DNA of 64,000 nucleotides from CAZJBS01 sp964544475 (GTDB taxonomy: Bacteria; CLD3; SB21), in NCBI GenBank assembly GCA_964544475.1, contig CAZJBS010000007.1, forward strand, positions 1 to 64,000, given 5' to 3'. A model generated the notes under the pieces. It did no database searches. It saw only the letters and a list, made by a program, of their open reading frames with translations, and was not told where the DNA came from. Of this stretch, positions 16,494 to 25,946 are shown piece after piece. Position numbers and translations under genes: made by a program. Each line of letters starts with the position of its first letter. Within the stretch, counting starts at the first letter, position 1.

Positions 16494-18104
16494 TCAGGCG
16501 TGTTTGCTGAACGTATCGATAATCGTATCGGAAAGAAATTGGTCGGTCGCATGCGGGTAATCCGTAGTGTGATGCAGGCCGCGGCTTTCCTTTCGCAGTT
16601 TCGCGCAACGGATGATGAGGCGCGCGATGCGGGCCAGGTTTCGCAATTCGATGAGCGGTTCCGTCACCTTGGTCTTTTTGTAAAAGCTTTCGATTTCCTC
16701 GGAAATCAGATTGACACGCCGCTCCGCCCGTTCAAGACGGAGGTTCGAGCGGACGATGCCGACATAATCCCACATGACCTGCTGGATTTCGTCCCGATTG
16801 TGCTCGACAAGGATCCACTCCTCGGTGCTGAACGTGCCGCTTTCATCCCAATCCGGAAAATCCGGTATGGCGCACGCGCCGCTCCGGACCATCGCCGACG
16901 CGCTGGCAAATACTTCCTGAGCGAACACGACGGCTTCGAGCAGCGAATTGCTGGCCAGGCGGTTGGCGCCATGCACGCCGGTGTGGGCGACTTCTCCGCA
17001 GGCATAAAGCCGGCGGATGTTCGTTTCACCGCGCAAATTGGTCACGACGCCGCCGCACATGTAGTGCGCCGCCGGCACCACGGGAATAAGTTCCCTGGTG
17101 ATGTCGATCTTGTACTCCAGGCATCGGGCGTGAATGTTTGGAAAATGGTCGATCACTTTGTCCGCCGGCAAATGCCGGAGATCGAGGTACACACAGGGTT
17201 CGCCGGTTTTTTTCATCTCCGCATCGATGGCCCGTGCGACCACATCCCGCGGCGCCAGTTCTTTCATCGGGTGGTGGCGTTCCATAAACCGTTCCCCGGA
17301 ACGATGGATCAGGTGGGCGCCGAATCCACGCACCGCTTCGCTGATCAGAAACGAACTCGCTTTCGGATGGTACAGGGTTGTCGGATGAAATTGCATGAAC
17401 TCCAGATTGCCGACCCTGGCGCCGGCCCGGTAGGCCATCGCAATGCCGTCGCCCGTCGCGATCCTGGGATTGGTCGTATGGCTGTACACATGCCCGCATC
17501 CTCCGGTGGCCAGAATGGTGACCTTCGACAGGCACTTCCGGACGACGTTGTTAGGAATGTCGAGCGCATACGCGCCATAACACTGGATGGTGGCCGCGCT
17601 TTCCACTTTCCTTTGCAGGTGATGTTCGGTGAGAACTTCGAGAGCGATGTGATTTTCGAACACGCGGATGTTGGGATTGCTTTTGACCGCGGCCACGAGA
17701 GCCCGTTCGATTTCTTTGCCGGTCAGATCCCGGGCATGGACAATCCGGTTTTTCGTGTGGCCGCCTTCGCGGCCGAGATCGAGCGCGCCATGCGTGCGCG
17801 TGAATTCGACCCCGAAATCAAGGAGTTCCTGAATGGCGGCCGGTCCTTTGTGAACCAGGAGATCGACGGCTTCCGGATGACACAAACCGGCGCCGGCGGT
17901 GAGCGTGTCGCGGACGTGCAGATCAAAACTGTCGTCCGGCGAGATGACGGAGGCGATGCCGCCCTGGGCGTAATTGGTATTGCTTTCGGTGTCGCTCTTC
18001 TTGGTGATAACCACGACGGTTCCGACCCGCGCGCACTTCAAGGCGGTCGAGAAACCTGCAATACCGGAACCAATGACGAGAAAATCGCTTTGAATCAAAT
18101 CCAT
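16494..18104 (-). CDS. nadB: L-aspartate oxidase
   Basis: 536 aa. The flavoprotein oxidises L-aspartate to iminoaspartate, the first step of de novo NAD synthesis, in the cytoplasm. Visible are the FAD-binding VIGSGIAGFSTALKC, the SNTNYAQGGI loop, the substrate-binding HPTTL region, RGFGAHL, and CGEVAHTGVHGANRLASNS. The C-terminal helical domain ends with RESRGLHHTTDYP, conserved in the family. Length is normal. The ATG at 18104 is used; the ribosome binding site is weak. No nadA or nadC is in the window. It lies 126 bp downstream of pyrG on the same strand. Confidence 0.96.
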   Translation of the reverse strand: MDLIQSDFLVIGSGIAGFSTALKCARVGTVVVITKKSDTESNTNYAQGGIASVISPDDSFDLHVRDTLTAGAGLCHPEAVDLLVHKGPAAIQELLDFGVEFTRTHGALDLGREGGHTKNRIVHARDLTGKEIERALVAAVKSNPNIRVFENHIALEVLTEHHLQRKVESAATIQCYGAYALDIPNNVVRKCLSKVTILATGGCGHVYSHTTNPRIATGDGIAMAYRAGARVGNLEFMQFHPTTLYHPKASSFLISEAVRGFGAHLIHRSGERFMERHHPMKELAPRDVVARAIDAEMKKTGEPCVYLDLRHLPADKVIDHFPNIHARCLEYKIDITRELIPVVPAAHYMCGGVVTNLRGETNIRRLYACGEVAHTGVHGANRLASNSLLEAVVFAQEVFASASAMVRSGACAIPDFPDWDESGTFSTEEWILVEHNRDEIQQVMWDYVGIVRSNLRLERAERRVNLISEEIESFYKKTKVTEPLIELRNLARIARLIIRCAKLRKESRGLHHTTDYPHATDQFLSDTIIDTFSKHA

Positions 18105-18230
18105 CAACCGTATGGGTCAAATGCTGGCCGAATGTAAAACCTTTTGGGGTGGAAAACACGGGATTTTAGAGGCGGGGCGTATCCCGACATGGTGTCCGAA
18201 ACCGTCGACGAAACCGGCCGAAGTCTTCCT

Positions 18231-19913
18231 TCAGGCCTCCACCAGAACTGCGGCGGTTTCCGTCGAGGTGGTGCGTTGCGTCCGGGTCTTGTGGGCCAGG
18301 GCGGCTTTGACGAAATCACGGAAAAGCGGATGGGCCTTGATGGCGCGGGATTTGAGCTCGGGATGGAACTGCACCCCGACAAACCAGGGGTGATCGAAAA
18401 CCTCGACAATCTCCACCAGTTTGTCGTCGGGCGACTTACCGGCGAAGACCATGCCGTGGGATTCGCACGTGGCGATGAAGTGATTGTTGAATTCATACCG
18501 ATGCCGGTGGCGTTCGCTGATGAGCGTGGAGCGGTACGCCGTGTGGGATTTCGTTCCTTCCCGGATGACACACGGATACGCGCCCAGCCGCATCGTCGCG
18601 CCCATCTCCTTGATGTTCTTCTGCGATTCCATCAGATCGATCACCGGATATTTCGTACGTTTGGAAAATTCAGCGCTGTTGGCGCCGTCCAGACCGCACA
18701 CGTGCCGCGCGAATTCGATCGTCGCGCACTGCATGCCAAGACAGATGCCGAAAAACGGAATCTTGTTTTCACGAACGTATTGCACCGCCCGGACCATGCC
18801 TTCGATGCCGCGGGAACCGAAACCGCCGGGCACGAGCACTCCGTGAACGCCTTCGAAATGGCGCGCGCAATCGCCGCTCTCCAATTGCACCGAATCAATC
18901 CACTGTACGTCCACCTTCGCGTTGTTTTCTACGCCGGCGTGAATGAAAGATTCCAGAATGCTCTTGTAGGCGTCCGGCAGGCCGGTGTACTTGCCGCACA
19001 CCGCGATACGCACTTCATGCTGGGGCTCGTATATCCGGTGCACGAGTTCTTCCCATGACGACAGCGTCATTTCCGATTTGCGGATGTTCAATTGCTTCAG
19101 AATCAACTCGTCCAGGCCGTTGCGGTGCATGATCAGAGGCACTTCGTAAATGGACCGCACATCGGACGCTTCGATCACCGAACCGGGGTTGACGTTGCAG
19201 AAGAGGGCGATCTTGGCGCGCAACTCCTTCGACAACGGCCGCTCACTGCGGCACAGAAGAACGTCCGGCTGGATACCGATCTCCCGCAATTTCATGACGC
19301 TGTGCTGGGTGGGTTTGGTCTTCAATTCGTCCGACGCCCGGATGAAAGGCACGAGCGTCACGTGAATTTTAGCCGTGTCGCGGTGGCCCCGTTCGAGGCA
19401 GAATTGCCGGATGGCTTCCAGGAAAGGGAGACTTTCGATGTCGCCGACCGTACCTCCGATTTCGGTGATGATGATGTCATAGCCCTCGTTGGAGAGACTG
19501 CAGATGCGCTCGCGGATTTCGTCGGTGATGTGCGGAATGACCTGCACGGTGGCGCCGAGATAGTCGCCGCGGCGTTCGCGGTCGATCACGGTTTTGTAAA
19601 TTTTTCCCGTCGTATGGCTGTTTTTGGTCGACATGTTGACGTCGATGAAACGCTCGTAGTGGCCCAGATCGAGGTCGGTTTCGGCGCCGTCATCCGTCAC
19701 AAAAACCTCCCCGTGCTGATATGGGCTCATGGTACCGGGATCGACATTGATGTACGGATCGAATTTCTGAATGGTCACCGAAAGCCCGCGGGCCTTGAGC
19801 AACATGCCGAGGCTGGCGGCCGCAATGCCCTTGCCCAGCGACGAGATCACGCCGCCCGTCACGAAAATGTACTTCGTTTGCTTTTTGGTCGCTTTCTTGG
19901 ATCGCGTGGCCAT
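18231..19913 (-). CDS. pyrG: CTP synthase
   Basis: 560 aa. It makes CTP from UTP, ATP and glutamine. The N-terminal synthetase domain has FVTGGVISSLGKGI, the P-loop, and DPYINVDPGTMSPYQHGEVF; the C-terminal class I amidotransferase domain has the nucleophile in FGICLGMQ and the His/Glu pair in GVQFHPELKSR. Length is typical with a short tail. The ATG at 19913 is preferred; a GTG at 19922 is an alternative. A strong terminator-like hairpin lies 39 bp before the start, leaving little room for a separate promoter. Confidence 0.97.
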   Translation of the reverse strand: MATRSKKATKKQTKYIFVTGGVISSLGKGIAAASLGMLLKARGLSVTIQKFDPYINVDPGTMSPYQHGEVFVTDDGAETDLDLGHYERFIDVNMSTKNSHTTGKIYKTVIDRERRGDYLGATVQVIPHITDEIRERICSLSNEGYDIIITEIGGTVGDIESLPFLEAIRQFCLERGHRDTAKIHVTLVPFIRASDELKTKPTQHSVMKLREIGIQPDVLLCRSERPLSKELRAKIALFCNVNPGSVIEASDVRSIYEVPLIMHRNGLDELILKQLNIRKSEMTLSSWEELVHRIYEPQHEVRIAVCGKYTGLPDAYKSILESFIHAGVENNAKVDVQWIDSVQLESGDCARHFEGVHGVLVPGGFGSRGIEGMVRAVQYVRENKIPFFGICLGMQCATIEFARHVCGLDGANSAEFSKRTKYPVIDLMESQKNIKEMGATMRLGAYPCVIREGTKSHTAYRSTLISERHRHRYEFNNHFIATCESHGMVFAGKSPDDKLVEIVEVFDHPWFVGVQFHPELKSRAIKAHPLFRDFVKAALAHKTRTQRTTSTETAAVLVEA

Positions 19914-19951
19914 GCGTGTCACTCTCGGGTTGACGGTTTATGTGTAACGTA

Positions 19952-19980
19952 CAAAAAAAAGAGACACGCTAAGGTGTCTC
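19952..19980 (-). terminator. Rho-independent terminator between gatC and pyrG
   Basis: On the minus strand GAGACAC and GTGTCTC form a perfect 7-bp stem around CTTAGC, followed by eight T. It begins 7 nt after the gatC stop. Confidence 0.85.
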
Positions 19981-19986
19981 CTGGTT

Positions 19987-20274
19987 TCAGCCGACGACTT
20001 TGGGCACCACAAAATACTGCCAGGTTTTTTGCGGCGCGTTTTCCAGCGCCTTCTCCACGGGGAGGCTCTCCCCGACCTCGTCTTCCCTCAGTTGCAACGG
20101 AAGGTCGACCGGATGATACGTGATCTCCACGTCGGTCGTGTCGAGTTCACGCAGTTTGTCCACGTAACCAAGAATCTGGTTCAGCTGGCCGGTGTAGGTC
20201 TGGAGTTCCTCATCATTGAATTCGAGGTGGGAAAGTGCGGCGATTTTCCGCACATCATCGATGGTGACCGACAT
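19987..20274 (-). CDS. gatC: Glutamyl-tRNA(Gln) amidotransferase subunit C
   Basis: 95 aa. Small helical subunit that holds GatA and GatB together in the complex converting misacylated Glu-tRNA(Gln) (or Asp-tRNA(Asn)) to the amide form. It has the family start (TIDDVRKIAALSHLEFNDEE), the central QILGYVDKLRELDTTDVE and a C-terminal YFVVPKVVG. gatA and gatB are not in the window, so the genes are dispersed. A near-consensus sigma-70 promoter lies directly upstream and GAGAGG precedes the ATG. Confidence 0.95.
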   Translation of the reverse strand: MSVTIDDVRKIAALSHLEFNDEELQTYTGQLNQILGYVDKLRELDTTDVEITYHPVDLPLQLREDEVGESLPVEKALENAPQKTWQYFVVPKVVG

Positions 20275-20295
20275 GAATGCCTCTCAGGTTTTTTC

Positions 20296-20324
20296 AATAT
20301 AGGGCATCGACCTTCGAATGTCAA
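20296..20324 (-). promoter_or_regulatory. Near-consensus sigma-70 promoter of gatC
   Basis: Minus strand: perfect TTGACA (20324-20319), 17 bp, TATATT (20301-20296). The leader to the gatC ATG is about 15 nt. It is one of the best evidence points that this organism uses classical promoters. Confidence 0.85.
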
Positions 20325-20494
20325 ATGGTTTGTCCCGCCGTGGCCGCCAAAGCCAAAGCACCTCTTGTGTATCCCGGTTTGTGCGCCACAGTCTGCGGCA
20401 TGCTCTTCGTAGCCCTGCTCTCGCACTGAAAGTCGCAGATTATTTCGTCCTTTGGGGATTTCTTGCTTGAGTGAGGCCTTCCGGCCTTTCTTTT

Positions 20495-20740
20495 GCTTCT
20501 TTTCTTCTGGCACAAAGAAAAGAACATTCGATAGGATGTGCAGTCGTTCCGAAGAAATGGCCTTCGGATGGCCCTTTCTTTTGTTGCGGCAAAAGAAAGG
20601 GCCGAAAGAAAAGCCGCTAATGCACGCACCGAAACATCTATTCCCAACTATTCGCTTCCGCGCATGACCGCAAATTCCTCTACTATGAGTCCCCTCTTCG
20701 CGAAAACCTAAAGACCGGGGTTTCGGCGCGGAAGACACCA
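20495..20740. repeat. Composite interspersed repeat, second cluster
   Basis: This gene-free stretch carries the hairpin module (20570-20603), the trailer CCGAAACATCTATTC and GGTTTCGGCGCG, in the same order as at 37.1 and 37.9 kb. The GAACATTCG text ahead of the hairpin also recurs at 37804 and in part at 49980. Nothing gene-like was found between the gatC promoter and the haemolysin III-like gene. Confidence 0.75.
20570..20603. repeat. Hairpin module, copy 1
   Basis: Arms CCCTTTCTTTTG and CAAAAGAAAGGG flank the centre TTGCGG. Other copies are at 37141, 37851 and 50023. Confidence 0.85.
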
Positions 20741-20753
20741 CGGATCGGTAATA

Positions 20754-21476
20754 ATGTTGAATCAATGGCGCGGGAATGCTATGTTGCACTCAGATGTTGA
20801 TCGCGATGGTACCAACCGGAGACACGAAATTTTGGAACCCTCTTATACTATGGGCGAGGAACTCGCCAACGCCATCACCCACGGCATCGGGGCCCTGCTC
20901 AGCGTGGCCGGCCTCGTCATACTGATTGTATTTGCCCTGATCTACGGCGACGTGTGGCATGTCGTGAGTTGCACTATTTTCGGCGCTTCTTTGATCATGT
21001 TGTACACGGCCTCCACGTTGTACCACAGCTTTCAGGGACCTCGCGTCAAACGTTTCTTCCGGATCATGGATCACGTTTCCATTTACCTGCTGATCGCCGG
21101 CACGTATACGCCTTTTGCGCTCGTGAATCTTCGCGGTCCGTGGGGATGGACGCTCTTTGGCATCATCTGGGGACTCACCCTGTTCGGCATCTTTTTCAAA
21201 GTGGCCTTCATCGGCCGGTTCCGTGTCGTTTCCACCATCATCTATCTGGCCATGGGCTGGCTCGTGATCGTCGCCGTCAAACCCGTCGTAGAGCTTGTGG
21301 CGCCGGGGGGACTAATACTGATGGCCGCCGGAGGACTCGCCTACACGCTGGGCGTCGTTTTCTATGCATGGAAGATCATGCCGTTTCATCATGCCGTGTG
21401 GCATCTGTTTGTCCTGGCCGGCAGCGCCTTTCATTATTTCGCGGTGTTGTTTTTTGTGATACCGATGCCCGCATAG
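20754..21476 (+). CDS. Haemolysin III / PAQR family membrane protein
   Basis: 240 aa with seven hydrophobic segments. Family markers are ELANAITHGIGALLS near the N-terminus, STLYHS in the third segment, RIMDHVSIYLLIAGTYTPF, and a final HHAVWHLFVLAGSAFHY whose histidines with the YHS histidine form the zinc site of PAQR proteins. The family is often called haemolysin III after a Bacillus protein; the bacterial function is unclear and haemolysis is not implied. The start could be ATG 20754 or 20781; neither has a clear ribosome binding site. The upstream DNA is repeat. Confidence 0.93.
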   Translation: MLNQWRGNAMLHSDVDRDGTNRRHEILEPSYTMGEELANAITHGIGALLSVAGLVILIVFALIYGDVWHVVSCTIFGASLIMLYTASTLYHSFQGPRVKRFFRIMDHVSIYLLIAGTYTPFALVNLRGPWGWTLFGIIWGLTLFGIFFKVAFIGRFRVVSTIIYLAMGWLVIVAVKPVVELVAPGGLILMAAGGLAYTLGVVFYAWKIMPFHHAVWHLFVLAGSAFHYFAVLFFVIPMPA

Positions 21477-21507
21477 AAAAAACGCCGGCCAAAAAATGAC
21501 CGGCGTC
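21475..21507 (-). terminator. Terminator of the beta-helix protein gene
   Basis: Minus strand: ACGCCGG/CCGGCGT stem with an A/T-rich loop, followed by TTTTTT. It overlaps the end of the convergent haemolysin III-like gene and may serve it weakly in the other direction. Confidence 0.7.
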
Positions 21508-21534
21508 GTATCTTCCTTCGTTCGTCTGCCCGAC

Positions 21535-24500
21535 CTATTTTAGAAAAGTCATCCGGCGGATGAAAGTTCCAAATGCCGATTCCAAACGATAGAAATACAA
21601 ACCACTGGCCACCGCCATGCCCCGGTCGTCGCGACCATCCCAAACGGCCGTGTGAAATCCGGCGGATCGCTGCCCGTTGACCAATTCACGGACCTGCTGG
21701 CCCAACACGTTGTAAAGAACCAGCCGCACGCGTGACATCTGGGGAAGACCAAAACGAATCGTCGTCGAAGGGTTAAACGGGTTCGGATAATTCTGGAACA
21801 ATTCGAAACGATCCGGCCGAGTCCCCTCCGCGTCATCCACGCCCACGATCGTGATGGTCAGCGACACTTCGTCCGAGTACGAACTCTCAAGTCCGAAATC
21901 GTTGACGGCCGTGATTCGATAATAATATGTGGCTCCGTCGATCACGGAGGTATCGTCGTAGGAAGCTCCCGCCGAGCTGTCCACCAGCGCCGAGGCCCCG
22001 GGCGCGTTCGAGCGGTAGATGCGGTACCCGATCACATTGCTTTCCTCCGACGGCGTCCATGACAGGTACGCCGCATGGCCATCCTGGATCGCGGTCACAT
22101 CGTGAGGGGGCTCCGGGTTCCAGAGTACCGCGATATCCGACGGATAAACGTGCCCGCCGGAAACCAGACCTTCACGGCTGCTCCCGTCAAGATTGGAGCG
22201 CCGGACCCGGCCTTCGGCGATGTCCGTCCAGTACAACTTGCCATGATGAGGGTCGACGGCCAGGCCTTCCACCTGACCCAGCCCTTCCGCGACGGTTTCC
22301 AGCGATGTCCCGTCAAGGTTACACCGGAAAATGGTCGCGTACTGGCGCGTCGCAACGTAAACCTTCCCATGAACAGGATCCACGTCGATGGCCCAGGCGT
22401 TGGAAAGACCGTTGACAATCGTTTCGGGCATGGTGCCGTCGAGGTTTGCGCGGCGGAGTTCATCGCCGCCCATCGTCCAGAATACTTTGCCGCTGATCGG
22501 GTCCACGGCGACGCCGCCGGGATTTATCTGGTTGCTCACAATAACTTCCACGCCCGAGCCGTCTAAATTGGCCCGTCTCACGGCGTCCTCATCCTGGCTG
22601 ACCCAGTATATCTTTCCTCCCGCCGCATCGACGGCCATGCCCATCGGGGCTTCCAACAGGCTCATCGTAACCAACGTCTCCGCATCGCTCCCGTCGAAAT
22701 TGGCGCGATGGATGCTGCGCGTGCCGCGGTCGCTCCAGTACATTTTTCGATGCGTGCCATCAAACGCAATGCCGTCGGGATTGCTCAGGCCTGACAGGAC
22801 ATCTTCGGCCTCCACGCCGTTGGGTTTCGCACGACGAATCTTGTCCGCGCCGTAATCCACCCAGTAGATACGGCCGGGGAAATTCTCGAGAATCGCTTCA
22901 ACCGGATCGGAGAATGACGACGAATTGCCGGCGCTGTCCTGCAACGCCGTGATGTACAGGCCGTTGGACGCGCTCACCGCCCGCGACCATTGTCCGGAAC
23001 CATCCGCCGTGACCGTGTCGAGGAAATAGCGTCCCTGATTATCGTCATCCTGATAAAGGTGGACGACCGCCATCGGAGCGGCGGCGCCACTCACGATCCC
23101 CGATTCGAATTGCTGAATCCTCGGGGGCGCCACCCCACGCTGACTGCCGCCAAGCAGGACGATGCCGGTTCCGTTGGACCAAATGCTGTTAAACGAAAAC
23201 AGGTTGTCGTGGGTGGTGGGCCCGTCCACGCGGATGCCCGTCGCATTATGCGCGATGCGGTTACCCTCTGCTTCGTCATCCAGACCGATCCGGTTGTTGT
23301 GGGCGCCACCGGAGAGGCGTACTCCGATGCTGTTGGGCATGGCCGCGCCGTCAAAACCAATCCCGATGTCATTGGCAATGATTTCATTGCCAAATGACCC
23401 GTCGGTCATGTAAACCCCTTCGCTCGCCGATCCGACGATGACATTGCGCAGACCATCGCTGTTGCCGATGTAGTTTTCCTGCGCGCCCAGCATGATGATG
23501 CCGCGGCCATTACCCAGAACGGCCGTGCCACCGGCATTCGTCCCGATATAGTTGCCCCGAACGCGATTGTGTTTTCCCTGTATCGCCAGCCCGTTGCTAT
23601 TGCCGGAGAAAACATTTCGAAATGATTCGGATCCATTGCCGATCCTATTGGAGTCGCCTGAAACCCACATGCCGTCGTTGTTGAATACCGTGTCCAGCCC
23701 GGTCGCGTCCAAACCGATGAAATTCCCGTTGATCTGGTTGTGTCTGGACGCGATGAAGGCGGCTCGCGCCGTGGGAGCGCTATTTCCGGAAATGACATTG
23801 CCGATATCGGATGAGGATTCTATTCCAATGAGATTGCTATCGGCGCCAACGTTCACGAGCAGACCGAAATACCCGTTGCCGAGACTGGACGTGCCGTTCG
23901 AACCCACACCGATGTAATTTCCGCGGATGGTATTGGATGTCGCAAACTGGTCCAGTTCGATGCCGGACGTGGTGTTGCCGGAAAGCACGTTGATGCCGCC
24001 GGGCGTACCGTCGCCGATGGCATTCATGGCGGCCGCCAGCACGATGCCCTTCTGATTGGCACGGGCTACGGATCCGGTAGAATCTGTGCCAACATAATTG
24101 CCCAATACCATCGCATGGTTGGTCGTGAGATGCATACCATACCGACAGCCCGCAATGACATTCCGGCCCATGGTCGTGCCGTCCCCGATCTGATGATCAT
24201 ACCCGGACAACCGAATACCGTCCGCGGCGTTTCCAATGGGTGTATTGCCGTCGGCCGCCAATCCGATGAAATTTCCGCGAATGACGAAGCCGCCATCCCA
24301 GGCCACCCCATAAATTCCATGCACATCATTGCCGGCTATGACATTACGACCCAGCGCGGTACCGTTGCCGATCCAAACGCCACTAACGGTCTGCAATCCG
24401 ATGCCGGATTGGCCATTGCCAAGATCACCTGTGCCATTGATCAACGTGCCGATGTAATTGCCCAGAATATATGTGGAGTCCGATGCCAGGACAAACACGC

Positions 24501-25242
24501 CGTAACCCTGGTTGGAAGAAATAACGTTCCTTCCGCCGATCGTGCCATCGCCGATCGACGTCCGGCGGACCACCTGACTGTTGGAGCCGTCCAGATAAAC
24601 ACCGAACGGGCCATTCCCCAGGCCGGCTGTTCCGGCGGCATTGGTGCCAATATGATTGCCAAGAATCGTATTGCCCATGCACGACGCTCCACGGACAAGA
24701 ATACCATAGCCGGTATTGCCGGAAATGACGTTCCGATAGGCGGCGGAGTTCCCGCCAATCTGGTTATACGATCCCTCTACCCGGATTCCATGACCGTTGG
24801 CGCTGGCGCCATTGCCCGCAAGGGTTGTTCCGACATAACAACCCGCGACGAGGTTGAAGTCCCCGATCAGTTCAATGGCGTAATTCGAAATGCTTCTGAA
24901 ATTCAGCGTCCAGACTTCATTCGACGACCCGGTCACAAAAAGCGTCGAGGTGGTGATCGAGATGTCCGGAAGCTGGTCCGCGTCCACGTCGCCGAGTATG
25001 ACCGTATGATCGCCGGTGAGATTCACGGACGTGGCAAGAGCAATGCTCTGGCCGTCCAGCGATGGCGAAAAAGCGATCGTGTCCGCTCCCGGATTCGTGT
25101 TGGCCAGATCAATGGCATCACGAAACGAACCGGCGCCGGTGTCGTTCGTATTGGTGACCGTGAACGTGGACGCCCCGACGGGCCGATGAGCCCAGATCAT
25201 GAGTCCGAACAATACCACGATTGTTTTGAACGAGTACATCAT
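21535..25242 (-). CDS. Giant exported beta-helix / YWTD / Fn3 protein with C-terminal sorting domain
   Basis: 1235 aa. A signal peptide (residues 1-25) leads into FTVTNTNDTGAGSFRDAI, an opening common in beta-helix proteins. Residues about 130-700 are many imperfect repeats of the type N-V-I-S-G-N with GN.IGT, a right-handed parallel beta-helix. About 790-1030 are YWTD-like propeller repeats (IYWVDYGADKIRRAKPNG, then MYWSDRGTRSIHRANFDGS). A fibronectin III domain lies at about 1040-1130, and 1144-1235 is the sorting domain: NYPNPFNPSTTIRFGLP ... SGLYFYRLESAFGTFIRRMTFLK. Such domains target proteins to the type IX secretion system in FCB bacteria; no secretion gene is in the window. The ATG has GGAGG 5 nt upstream. 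Likely cell-surface or secreted; ligand unknown. Confidence 0.88.
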   Translation of the reverse strand: MMYSFKTIVVLFGLMIWAHRPVGASTFTVTNTNDTGAGSFRDAIDLANTNPGADTIAFSPSLDGQSIALATSVNLTGDHTVILGDVDADQLPDISITTSTLFVTGSSNEVWTLNFRSISNYAIELIGDFNLVAGCYVGTTLAGNGASANGHGIRVEGSYNQIGGNSAAYRNVISGNTGYGILVRGASCMGNTILGNHIGTNAAGTAGLGNGPFGVYLDGSNSQVVRRTSIGDGTIGGRNVISSNQGYGVFVLASDSTYILGNYIGTLINGTGDLGNGQSGIGLQTVSGVWIGNGTALGRNVIAGNDVHGIYGVAWDGGFVIRGNFIGLAADGNTPIGNAADGIRLSGYDHQIGDGTTMGRNVIAGCRYGMHLTTNHAMVLGNYVGTDSTGSVARANQKGIVLAAAMNAIGDGTPGGINVLSGNTTSGIELDQFATSNTIRGNYIGVGSNGTSSLGNGYFGLLVNVGADSNLIGIESSSDIGNVISGNSAPTARAAFIASRHNQINGNFIGLDATGLDTVFNNDGMWVSGDSNRIGNGSESFRNVFSGNSNGLAIQGKHNRVRGNYIGTNAGGTAVLGNGRGIIMLGAQENYIGNSDGLRNVIVGSASEGVYMTDGSFGNEIIANDIGIGFDGAAMPNSIGVRLSGGAHNNRIGLDDEAEGNRIAHNATGIRVDGPTTHDNLFSFNSIWSNGTGIVLLGGSQRGVAPPRIQQFESGIVSGAAAPMAVVHLYQDDDNQGRYFLDTVTADGSGQWSRAVSASNGLYITALQDSAGNSSSFSDPVEAILENFPGRIYWVDYGADKIRRAKPNGVEAEDVLSGLSNPDGIAFDGTHRKMYWSDRGTRSIHRANFDGSDAETLVTMSLLEAPMGMAVDAAGGKIYWVSQDEDAVRRANLDGSGVEVIVSNQINPGGVAVDPISGKVFWTMGGDELRRANLDGTMPETIVNGLSNAWAIDVDPVHGKVYVATRQYATIFRCNLDGTSLETVAEGLGQVEGLAVDPHHGKLYWTDIAEGRVRRSNLDGSSREGLVSGGHVYPSDIAVLWNPEPPHDVTAIQDGHAAYLSWTPSEESNVIGYRIYRSNAPGASALVDSSAGASYDDTSVIDGATYYYRITAVNDFGLESSYSDEVSLTITIVGVDDAEGTRPDRFELFQNYPNPFNPSTTIRFGLPQMSRVRLVLYNVLGQQVRELVNGQRSAGFHTAVWDGRDDRGMAVASGLYFYRLESAFGTFIRRMTFLK

Positions 25243-25327
25243 ATGGACCTCCTGTTAATGATTGAAAAAAATAACTTCGTCATCAACGACGCACCGGAAA
25301 TCAGAAAAACGTTTCTTCAGTGTTGAA

Positions 25328-25843
25328 TCATGGCGATTTGGCGTTGAGCACACCGGACAGAACCGTCACGCCGTCGTCCAACATGATCTGACAGGACAAA
25401 CTCCGACTATCCATGTAGGTGATATCCACGTAGCCGGAGCCCGTTCCGGAACAAGGGTCCACCCGAATCGTGCCTTTCGGAGTCTGAACGATGGCGACCA
25501 CCCAATGACCTTCCCTATCGCATCCAAACCGGCCTTCACGAATTGGAAGACGGTTGCGATCCATGAGGCGGACACTGACGTGGATTCGCCCTGCGCCGGC
25601 AAGAATGTTCGTGATCGCTGTCAACGAATAATGGTCCGCCGCGTGGCGCACGAATGAGGCCTCGGACACTTCAGCCGACCGCTGGTCCAGCCGATGAAAC
25701 GTCAATTGGGACGAAAGGGAGAGTCGTCCGGGCGATAACTCGCCGCGTTCGGGTGTCTTGGAAGGGGCCGTGTCGGGCCCACGGCACGTCGTGAACGCGC
25801 CCATAATCAGGAACATCGCACCAGCCAGGTATGTTGGGTTCAT
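25328..25843 (-). CDS. Putative lipoprotein of unknown function
   Basis: 171 aa if started at the ATG 25843, giving the signal MNPTYLAGAMFLIMGAFTTC with lipidated Cys20. The mature part is not recognised; it contains FVRHAADHYSLTAITNILAG, a segment RIHVSVRLMDRNRLPIREG and VRVDPCSG-like text, suggesting a beta-rich Ig-like fold. The longer frame from 25954 would cover a palindrome and lacks a signal peptide at its start. The ribosome binding site is weak, so confidence in the start is limited. It sits between the NarL-type regulator and the beta-helix gene on the same strand. Confidence 0.65.
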   Translation of the reverse strand: MNPTYLAGAMFLIMGAFTTCRGPDTAPSKTPERGELSPGRLSLSSQLTFHRLDQRSAEVSEASFVRHAADHYSLTAITNILAGAGRIHVSVRLMDRNRLPIREGRFGCDREGHWVVAIVQTPKGTIRVDPCSGTGSGYVDITYMDSRSLSCQIMLDDGVTVLSGVLNAKSP

Positions 25844-25946
25844 GTAAATCAAGATTGACTTGCCAAAAGTTCGGCCATAACGGCCCGGCTCACAACTGGC
25901 AGAAGGGATAGAACCCGGGAGATACGTTGGGGGAAAAACGCAAGGA

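Noticed and set aside
16176..18137. Long plus-strand open frame of 653 codons
   Set aside because: It lies antisense to nadB and the RNA methylase gene, which have full family motifs. GC-rich codon bias leaves the opposite strand open; the product has no recognisable domain.
25258..25286. TTGATG-17-AATCAT as promoter of the beta-helix gene
   Set aside because: The start site would fall at the ribosome binding site and leave almost no leader, so the match is probably accidental.
24115..25326. Plus-strand open frame of 403 codons
   Set aside because: Antisense to the beta-helix repeats; its repeated text mirrors them.
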